Assembly: GCA_002451275.1 (NCBI GenBank)
Contig: DKBS01000131.1
Location: 1-12,314, forward strand
Reading direction: 5' to 3'
Length of the DNA stretch: 12,314 bases
From: Planctomycetaceae bacterium UBA6894
GTDB lineage: Bacteria > Planctomycetota > Planctomycetia > Gemmatales > Gemmataceae
Shown: piece after piece, positions 5,479-11,751 of the stretch
Layout of the letters: every line of letters starts with the position of its first letter
How positions within the stretch are numbered: the stretch's first letter is position 1
Notes under the pieces: model-generated
What the model was told of the DNA's origin: nothing
The model's database searches: none
The model's input: only the letters and a program-made list of their open reading frames with translations
Position numbers and translations under genes: made by a program

Positions 5479-7266
5479 ATGGCTTCCCCCCTTCTCCAAC
5501 CAGGTCGCACACCGCTGGCGGGCACATCCCAACCATCGGATGCGCGCGGAAACAACCGCTCAAGCGCGGTGCACAAGGCCTTCGCCGACCTAAAGTCCCC
5601 GCGGGAGCGGGGAATGGGTTCCCTGCCGCTGCACGATGGGCAAAAACAGGTGGGAACGCTGGTACCCGTCACCGCCGCATACTTGACCGATTCTCGTTCA
5701 ATTGCCCGGTTGGCCCGCTGGCGCGAGGCGGCACCGGAGGCCTTTCCCTCCGTGGCAGCGGTTACGGTGGAAGGCACCGCGCGCTGGCTTGAGAAAGCGG
5801 TCCTGGGCCAGCCCGACCGCATGCTGTTCTGGGTCCATGACACTGATGGAAAACCAGTGGGCCACGCCGGATTTTTCCGGTTCGACCCGGAAAGCAATTC
5901 CATCGAAATTGACAATGTCGTGCGCGGCGAGAAAGGCTGTTCCCGCGGCATCATGACCCTGGCGGTTCGCGCGTTATGCGGCTGGGCGCTCGATCACCTG
6001 GAAGTGGAAACACTCTGCCTGCGTGTGTTTGATGACAACACCCGCGCCATCCGCCTGTACCGGGCAGTCGGCTTTCAGGAACTCTTTCGGCTTCCCCTGG
6101 TACGCCAGGAGGAACCCGGCGGCCACCGCTGGTTGGAAGTGGGCGCAGCCTACCGCGGCCCGGTGGCCCGCCATTTCGTGACCATGCGGCTGGCCCGGGA
6201 TGGAATGCGGCTGGCGGATCCACGGAAAAAACCATCCGCACTAGCCAAACCCGTTCTCAGCATCGTGATGCCTGCCAAGAACGAGGAAAGAAACCTCCCG
6301 CGCGCCTATCAGGAATTGGGCGCTGTTTTAGACACTTTGGGTGAGCCCTACGAGGTGCTGGTGATCGACAACGCCAGCACCGATGGTACCCGCGCCATCA
6401 TGCGTGACATCTGTGGCCGCGACGAGCGTTGGCGCTACCTGCGCTTCTCGCGTGATTTCGGCGTGGAAACCTCCATGGCGGTGGGCCTGCGCTCCGCGCG
6501 CGGGGACGCGGCCATGGTGGTTTTCAGCGACCTCCAGGATCCGGTCGAATTGATCCCAAGGTTTGTACAGCACTGGCGCGAAGGTATCGATGTGGTCTAC
6601 GGCGTGGTGGAGGACCGTGCCGGCGACCCGTGGTGGAAGTCGCTCGGTTCCAGGCTTTTCTACAAGCTGCTGGAGCGCGTGGGCGATTGCAGGCTGCCCG
6701 CCAAGGCCACCGACTTTCGACTCCTCTCCCGCCGAGCCCTCGACGCGATGGGCCGCCTGGATGAGCGCAACCGCTACTTCCGCGGCCTCAGCCACTGGAT
6801 CGGCTTCCCGTCGAAGCCAGTTGCCTATGATCGCCATCCCCGCCGGGCCGGTCGAAGCCACGCGCCGTTTTTCTACCTGGTCAATCTGGCAGCCCGCGCG
6901 GTCACCTCGTTTTCCCTCTGGCCGGTGGACGCCCTGGGCCATCTGGCCTGCGTGGCGGCCGCGGCCACGATCCTGATGACTCTCTTGGCCGCCAGCGGTA
7001 TGGGTGGATTGGGCCTGGTCCATGTGCTTTTGTGCATGGTGTTGACCTCCACGTTGGCGACCGGTTGGGTAGTGGGCCAATATGCGGGCCGGACTTACCT
7101 GGAAGCCCGCAAGCGTCCCCTGTTCTTGGCCGAGGAATCCATCCGGTGGGATGAGCCCGCCGCAGGCAGGGGATACTGGACCGGGAACGAAGGCTCGGAG
7201 TCCCGCCCGGAACCGCTGGACGCGAAAACAACCGAACCAAGGCCCAAACCTTCTTGGGCCCCCTGA
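5479..7266 (+). CDS. GNAT acetyltransferase fused to GtrB/ArnC-type GT2 polyprenyl-phosphate glycosyltransferase
   Basis: This 595-residue protein has two domains. Residues about 55-240 look like a GNAT N-acyltransferase: the acyl-CoA-binding stretch NVVRGEKGCSRGIMT is followed by VETLCLRVFDDNTRAIRLYRAVGFQE, a classic GNAT C-terminal pattern. Residues about 257-480 are a family 2 glycosyltransferase of the dolichol-phosphate-mannose synthase/GtrB/ArnC type: SIVMPAKNEERN, VLVIDNASTDGT, RFSRDFGVE, the metal-binding SDLQDP (Asp351, Asp354), DVVYGVVEDR, TDFRLLSR and RNRYFRGL. Two hydrophobic segments follow (about 495-525 and 530-560), then the GQYAGRTYLEARKRP tail typical of the subfamily. The GT2 half should load a sugar from a nucleotide donor onto a polyprenyl phosphate at the inner membrane. 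The GNAT half may N-acylate the amino sugar made upstream. The ATG at 5479 gives an 11-nt gap; ATG 5614 is an alternative with a stronger, hairpin-buried Shine-Dalgarno, and the first 45 residues show no domain. Confidence 0.9.
   Translation: MASPLLQPGRTPLAGTSQPSDARGNNRSSAVHKAFADLKSPRERGMGSLPLHDGQKQVGTLVPVTAAYLTDSRSIARLARWREAAPEAFPSVAAVTVEGTARWLEKAVLGQPDRMLFWVHDTDGKPVGHAGFFRFDPESNSIEIDNVVRGEKGCSRGIMTLAVRALCGWALDHLEVETLCLRVFDDNTRAIRLYRAVGFQELFRLPLVRQEEPGGHRWLEVGAAYRGPVARHFVTMRLARDGMRLADPRKKPSALAKPVLSIVMPAKNEERNLPRAYQELGAVLDTLGEPYEVLVIDNASTDGTRAIMRDICGRDERWRYLRFSRDFGVETSMAVGLRSARGDAAMVVFSDLQDPVELIPRFVQHWREGIDVVYGVVEDRAGDPWWKSLGSRLFYKLLERVGDCRLPAKATDFRLLSRRALDAMGRLDERNRYFRGLSHWIGFPSKPVAYDRHPRRAGRSHAPFFYLVNLAARAVTSFSLWPVDALGHLACVAAAATILMTLLAASGMGGLGLVHVLLCMVLTSTLATGWVVGQYAGRTYLEARKRPLFLAEESIRWDEPAAGRGYWTGNEGSESRPEPLDAKTTEPRPKPSWAP
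5596..5613 (+). promoter_or_regulatory. Stem-loop abutting the alternative start of the GNAT-GT2 gene
   Basis: TCCCCGC (5596-5602) pairs perfectly with GCGGGGA (5607-5613) across a GGGA tetraloop. The next base begins the in-frame ATG at 5614. If 5614 is a start, its GGGAG/GGGG Shine-Dalgarno would sit in the loop and 3' arm and be partly masked. If translation starts at 5479, the hairpin is simply inside the coding sequence. The pairing is seen; the regulatory role is speculative. Confidence 0.3.
7241..7260 (+). other. Stem-loop at the end of the GNAT-GT2 gene
   Basis: GGCCCAA (7241-7247) and TTGGGCC (7254-7260) form a perfect 7-bp stem with a 6-base loop, ending three bases before the stop codon at 7264. 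There is no following T-run. It may act as an RNA-stability or partial-termination element between the GT2 gene and rfbH, but it could also be a coincidence within coding sequence. Confidence 0.3.
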
Positions 7267-7280
7267 TCCCCCTGCGCCAG

Positions 7281-7296
7281 ACCTCGACACCTCGAC
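7281..7296 (+). repeat. 8-bp tandem direct duplication in the rfbH leader
   Basis: ACCTCGAC is repeated twice without a spacer in the 55-nt gap before rfbH. It may be a small replication-slippage duplication. No function is evident. Confidence 0.4.
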
Positions 7297-7321
7297 GCTT
7301 CACACCTGGGAGAAAGACAAC

Positions 7322-8695
7322 ATGTGGCAGGACCTGCACAAGGAAATCCTCGAAAAAGTTCGCGAATACAGCCAGGCGCGGCATCTGCAGCCCAGGGAAT
7401 TTGTTCCCGGCGTGACCCCGGTTCCCTATGCCGGAAGGGTGTTTGACGATTCGGAAGTGACCGCCGCGGTGGACACCGTGCTCGATTTCTGGCTGACCCT
7501 CGGGCCCCAGGGGGAAGCCTTCGAAATCGAACTCGCCAAGGCGGTGGGCGTCCGCGAGGCTTTGCTAACCAACTCTGGCTCCAGCGCCAATCTTCTCGCG
7601 GTTAGCGCCCTGACCAGTTCCAGCTTGCCCGACGGCCTGCGCCCGGGCGACGAGGTGATCACCGTCGCCGCCGGCTTCCCCACCACGGTCGCCCCCTTGG
7701 TTCAGAATGGTCTGGTTCCGGTTTTCATCGATGTCGAACCGGGAACCGCGAATCTGCGGGCCGATCTGTTGGAACGGGCCCGGTCTCCCAAAACCAAGGC
7801 CGTGGTCGCAGCGCACGCCCTCGGCCATCCGTTCGATCTCGATGCCGTCACCGATTTCTGCCAGAAACACGACCTCTGGCTCATTGAGGACAACTGCGAT
7901 GCTTTGGGCGCTGAATGGCGTGGCAAGCGTACCGGCTCGTTCGGGGATTTTGCCACCCAAAGCTTCTACCCTCCCCACCACCTGACCATGGGGGAAGGCG
8001 GCGCCGTGTTGACCAACACGCCCCGTTTGCGTCGTCTGGCTGAAAGTTTCCGCGACTGGGGTCGGGATTGCTGGTGCCCCTCCGGCAAGGACAACACCTG
8101 TGGCAAGCGCTTCGGCTGGAAAATGGGAGACCTTCCCGAAGGCTATGACCACAAGTACATCTACCGCCATTTGGGTTACAACCTGAAGCCGCTGGACATG
8201 CAGGCGGCGATTGGTCGCCAACAGTTGATCAAGCTCGACCGTTTCGTGGCGGCACGCCGCGAGAACCACGCCTACCTGATGGAAGCACTCCGACCCTTTG
8301 AGGGTCTCATACACCTGCCAGAGCCCGATCCGCGTGCAAACGCCTCGTGGTTCGGTTTTCTGGTGATTGTGCGCGACCATGCCCCCATCAGCCGCCACGA
8401 CATCATCCGCCACCTTGAATCTCGCAAAATCCAGACGCGGCCGCTGTTTGCCGGCAACCTGTTGCGGCATCCCGCGTTCCAGAATATCGAGCATCGTGTG
8501 GTGGGTGACCTGCGCATGACAGACAAGATCATGAACGATGCCTTCTTCATGGGTGTCTACCCGGGCCTGACAAAGCCCATGCTCGACCACATGGTGAACA
8601 GCATGCGCGAGGTGCTGGAGCCGGCTGCTACCGGCAAGTCTGTCCGCATCGGCATGCCGACAATCCAGGGCACCGCGTGCCAGGGCGCCGCTTGA
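7322..8695 (+). CDS. rfbH: CDP-6-deoxy-D-xylo-4-hexulose-3-dehydrase (E1), PMP/[2Fe-2S] enzyme
   Basis: This 457-residue enzyme removes the C3 hydroxyl of CDP-4-keto-6-deoxyglucose on the route to 3,6-dideoxyhexoses. It has the DegT aminotransferase fold, but the PLP lysine is replaced by histidine: SFYPPHHLTMGEGGAV holds His219-His220, and His219 aligns with the lysine. The [2Fe-2S] cysteine pattern known for Yersinia E1 (C-X57-C-X1-C-X7-C) is exact: Cys192, Cys250, Cys252 and Cys260, each one number below the Yersinia enzyme. GYDHKYIYRHLGYNLKPLDMQAA is also family-typical. Catalysis requires PMP and electrons from an E3 ferredoxin-type reductase (DdhD/AscD/RfbI), which is not in this window. 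A GGGAG nine bases before the ATG supports the start. The TGA overlaps the next ATG (TGATG at 8693-8697), indicating coupling to the membrane protein. A Gly/Ala-rich tail of about 25 residues follows the last conserved helix. Confidence 0.97.
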   Translation: MWQDLHKEILEKVREYSQARHLQPREFVPGVTPVPYAGRVFDDSEVTAAVDTVLDFWLTLGPQGEAFEIELAKAVGVREALLTNSGSSANLLAVSALTSSSLPDGLRPGDEVITVAAGFPTTVAPLVQNGLVPVFIDVEPGTANLRADLLERARSPKTKAVVAAHALGHPFDLDAVTDFCQKHDLWLIEDNCDALGAEWRGKRTGSFGDFATQSFYPPHHLTMGEGGAVLTNTPRLRRLAESFRDWGRDCWCPSGKDNTCGKRFGWKMGDLPEGYDHKYIYRHLGYNLKPLDMQAAIGRQQLIKLDRFVAARRENHAYLMEALRPFEGLIHLPEPDPRANASWFGFLVIVRDHAPISRHDIIRHLESRKIQTRPLFAGNLLRHPAFQNIEHRVVGDLRMTDKIMNDAFFMGVYPGLTKPMLDHMVNSMREVLEPAATGKSVRIGMPTIQGTACQGAA

Positions 8696-10980
8696 TGACC
8701 GCACGGGTCCGCCGATGGTGCATCGGTTCGGCGCTCGCGGCCGTGCTCCTGGCGCACCTGTTCACCCGGCTGGAGTCCCTGCGGCAGATCGAGTTGGACC
8801 AACGCCAATTCTGGTCGGACACCTTTCGGTATTCCCTGGCGGCCCTGGCAGGGCATGGCCTGCGCCCTGTCAAGTTCGCCGGTATTCCCGAATCGATCCC
8901 CCTGCAGCGGTTCCTGAGCCTGCAGGCATCAACCATCAGTCCGGAACAATTCAACGCGTATTTCAGCCTGCCTGAATCGGCTCCCCTCACGCCACCCGTG
9001 GGGATCACCGATGCCAGTGACGAACATTTGCCGTGGCCCCTGTACACCACCCGCATCCTGGATTTGTGGACCGCCACCGGCCTGTGGTGGCTGTTTGGCA
9101 TCCGTTGGGATGTCCTTTTTTTCTTTTACGCTGGTCTTTCAACCATCGCCTGTTCGAGCGTTTTTCTGGCCGCACGGGGCTTGTCACGCAATGGGTGGGT
9201 GGGTGTGGTGGCGGCGATCGCCTACTCGGTGATGCCACTGGAAATCTCCTACACCGCCTACTCCCCACGCGACATTTCTCCTCTATGGTTTGCCGCTCCT
9301 GCATGGGCCAGCCTGGCATGGCTGGTCGGCACCAGGAAATCAAGGGCTGGCAATTTGCTGGCCTGTTTGCTGGCAGGTTTTCTGGCCGCTCTGGGTTTGG
9401 GTTGGCGGCACGATGCACTGGTGACCGTTGTGAGCATAGTGGGTTTGGCCGGACCGGCCCTGCTACTGGCTGGACACGGCTGGAAGCTCTCAGTGGGCGG
9501 GACCATGGCCTGCCTGGCTTCGGCCCTGGTGACTCGCCTGGCCATCAGCCTGCTGTGTCCGGTGATTCCACAAGGCTCCGGCGTAGGCTTCCACATGGCC
9601 AGCTACGCCGAGGAAACCCGCTGCAATCTGTTCCATCTGGAAAACAGCATGGGAGTTTCTCGCGACGACTTGCAGGTGATTGTCCGGGTGGCCCAAAGGC
9701 GCATGGAACAGGGGCTGGAACCGTTGTCGTTTGATCCGGAACATTGCCATGAGATTTACGGCCCCGACCACGCTCGAATCAGCCGCGAGTTGTTCCTGGA
9801 ATCATTCCGCCTGAATCTCCCCACCTGGCTGGGCCATGGCCCCGACTTTCTGTGGAGGGCCTTGCAGGCCACGCGACTGGTGGATCTACCGTTGGCCTCG
9901 ACAGGCCATGCGCCTGAGCTGGATCCCAAGCGAACCCGCAAACCGATGTCGTGGTGGCTGGCGATCCAGAAATGGCTGTCGGCCGCGGTGCCCGCCCTGG
10001 CCTTGATGGGTGCGGTGGGGGTTTGCTTTCCGTTGCCATGGCATGATCCGCGTTCAGCTTGGCTGTTGCGTGGATTGGTGGGCTACCTGCTTGGCTATGT
10101 GTTGATCCTGTTCTTTGTTTTGCCCGAGGAAAAACACGCAGGCCCCCTTCTCATCCCGATGGCCCTGCTCGCCGCCGAGGCCTGCGCTTTCCTGGTTGGC
10201 TTGGCGGACTCTTCGAGCCGGGCACAACTGGCCGTTGGATTTACACGCAAAAGGGTAACTCTCTACGCGACCGCCGCTTTGTTGATGTTGGTTGGCTGGA
10301 AAGGTGCAACGGCACTGGCAGAATCTGTTTCCAAAAATGCCCGCGAATGCCAACGCAAGCACGCGGCTGATCTGGCCGACCGCGCTCCATGGCTGGAGAA
10401 TACGGGAGACCCCATCCGTCAGGAATGGATTCGCGAGGGCGATGCCAGGAAAAAAGCAGTGGCGATCCTGGCCTGGGTGCAGGCCGAGCAAAGCGGCGTG
10501 CGCTTGGCCTGCCGCGAAGGAACCTTCGGTCACCACCGACCATTGGTCCAGTACCATGATTCCCCAAGCCGATTGTTCACCACATGGCACCGTGTACCCG
10601 ATGGGGAACCAAGCTTGTTCGTGGTCACCGTGCCCGGTCACGCCCTGTTTGGTGACGAGCGGGGTGACATTCTGCGCCTGGATGTGATTGGCAAAGGCAG
10701 AATTCTCAAGACTGCCAGACTGGAACTGGATACAGGGCCGGGCAAGGAAAGCCTGCCCTGGCTGAGAACCCTGGTGACCCCTGGGGAAAAGCAGGCCGGC
10801 AGCCCACGTCTGCGCAGTTTCAGCATGTCCGGAGCGACAATGCACCGGCTAAAGATACGGGACCTTTACCTGGGGCTGGAGTTGGAAGAACAGGCGCTTT
10901 ACGATGCGGTAAAGTGGCAGGGCAATCTGCACGAGCAAGACAAAAGGAAAAACCTCCGCGAGTCGGATGATTCCCCCTGA
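8695..10980 (+). CDS. Polytopic membrane protein, candidate GT-C glycosyltransferase (ArnT/PMT_2-like)
   Basis: This 761-residue integral membrane protein probably uses a polyprenyl-linked sugar on the outer face of the cytoplasmic membrane. A first transmembrane helix (residues about 9-24) is followed by a long extracytoplasmic loop starting ELDQRQFWSDTFRYSLAAL. The acidic residues Asp35 and Asp42 sit where GT-C enzymes carry their catalytic Asp/Glu, and the loop recalls the DE..YY..A pattern. About ten more hydrophobic helices follow up to residue about 545, including IAYSVMPLEISYTAYSPRD and ILFFVLPEEKHAGPLLIPM, which resemble GT39/GT83 and PMT_2 proteins. The last 200 or so residues are hydrophilic and probably extracytoplasmic, with no domain I recognise. 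The start at 8695 overlaps the rfbH stop by one base; an in-frame ATG at 8677 is less likely. I see no sequence-level proof of activity; the context beside an ArnC-like GT2 is the main support. Confidence 0.7.
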   Translation: MTARVRRWCIGSALAAVLLAHLFTRLESLRQIELDQRQFWSDTFRYSLAALAGHGLRPVKFAGIPESIPLQRFLSLQASTISPEQFNAYFSLPESAPLTPPVGITDASDEHLPWPLYTTRILDLWTATGLWWLFGIRWDVLFFFYAGLSTIACSSVFLAARGLSRNGWVGVVAAIAYSVMPLEISYTAYSPRDISPLWFAAPAWASLAWLVGTRKSRAGNLLACLLAGFLAALGLGWRHDALVTVVSIVGLAGPALLLAGHGWKLSVGGTMACLASALVTRLAISLLCPVIPQGSGVGFHMASYAEETRCNLFHLENSMGVSRDDLQVIVRVAQRRMEQGLEPLSFDPEHCHEIYGPDHARISRELFLESFRLNLPTWLGHGPDFLWRALQATRLVDLPLASTGHAPELDPKRTRKPMSWWLAIQKWLSAAVPALALMGAVGVCFPLPWHDPRSAWLLRGLVGYLLGYVLILFFVLPEEKHAGPLLIPMALLAAEACAFLVGLADSSSRAQLAVGFTRKRVTLYATAALLMLVGWKGATALAESVSKNARECQRKHAADLADRAPWLENTGDPIRQEWIREGDARKKAVAILAWVQAEQSGVRLACREGTFGHHRPLVQYHDSPSRLFTTWHRVPDGEPSLFVVTVPGHALFGDERGDILRLDVIGKGRILKTARLELDTGPGKESLPWLRTLVTPGEKQAGSPRLRSFSMSGATMHRLKIRDLYLGLELEEQALYDAVKWQGNLHEQDKRKNLRESDDSP

Positions 10981-10989
10981 CAGGCCGGC

Positions 10990-11751
10990 ATGTACTCACC
11001 CAGCATTCCTGAAGCACCAATCCTGGAATTGCGTCGCCTGCGCCAGGCATTGTTCCTCCTGGTGGCGGAGATAGAAATCCACGCCCTGGGGGCGATCCTT
11101 GCCTTTTCCGCGCTGCTGTTCAGCATGCCCATCATCGGTTTGGGCAAGGATGAATTGCTGATGTTCCTGTGGGTGGCGGCGCAGATCGGGGCGGCCTCCA
11201 CGCTGGCGGGAATGGTAGGCCGGTTTGGCTGCCGCACGGTGGGTGCCTGGAAGTTTGTTTACGGGGCGGTTGCCTTGGATATGGTGGTGTTTCTGATAGG
11301 TCTGGTGGCCATCACCGGTTTGGTCCCCACCTGGGTGGTTTTTTGGGCCGAGTTGCCAAGGCTAATCAGCTTTGTCCTGACCTTGGGTTACCTGACGGAA
11401 CTCGCCTTGGGCGCCTCGGACAATGAAATAGCAGAGTTGCTCAGGCAGACAGCAAAAGCCCTGCTGTGGCAACTGGGACTGTGGCCGGCGGTGATTTTCA
11501 CAACCCTTGGGGCCTGCTTCGGCGCAGTCGCGTTCGCCTGCATCGTCCTGCCCCTGGTCCCCCTGGGTTTGATCTGCATGGGGGTGTTTTTGTTTGTGCG
11601 CGTGGTTGTGAATTATTCATTCGCCGTGCGCAAGCTGCGTGCCGTGGTGACACGGCGTATCAACGAACTGGAGGAGGGACTGTCCCCTCCTCCAGCGCGA
11701 ATTCACTTCAGTGAAGAATCCGGAGACCCTTATGCTGGAGCCGGCGGATAA
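10990..11751 (+). CDS. Small polytopic membrane protein of unknown function
   Basis: This 253-residue protein has about five or six hydrophobic helices: roughly residues 30-50, 55-80, 88-112, 112-135, and a long hydrophobic stretch 155-205 that probably spans twice. The ends are hydrophilic; the C terminus carries basic VRKLRAVVTRRINELEEG, suggesting a cytoplasmic tail. I recognise no family. It starts nine bases after the GT-C candidate stops, so it is probably the last gene of the operon, and it has no strong Shine-Dalgarno, so it may depend on readthrough translation. A role in transport or assembly of the glycan is possible from context, but nothing in the sequence shows it. Its 3' end overlaps the convergent repeat-protein gene by 22 bp. 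Confidence 0.75.
   Translation: MYSPSIPEAPILELRRLRQALFLLVAEIEIHALGAILAFSALLFSMPIIGLGKDELLMFLWVAAQIGAASTLAGMVGRFGCRTVGAWKFVYGAVALDMVVFLIGLVAITGLVPTWVVFWAELPRLISFVLTLGYLTELALGASDNEIAELLRQTAKALLWQLGLWPAVIFTTLGACFGAVAFACIVLPLVPLGLICMGVFLFVRVVVNYSFAVRKLRAVVTRRINELEEGLSPPPARIHFSEESGDPYAGAGG

Noticed and set aside
7281..7296. Tandem ACCTCGAC as the target-site duplication of a mobile element
   Set aside because: The copies are adjacent with nothing between them and no transposase is present; a simple slippage duplication is more likely.
7565..8704. Long minus-strand open frame opposite rfbH
   Set aside because: Antisense shadow of an enzyme with exact catalytic and iron-sulfur residues.
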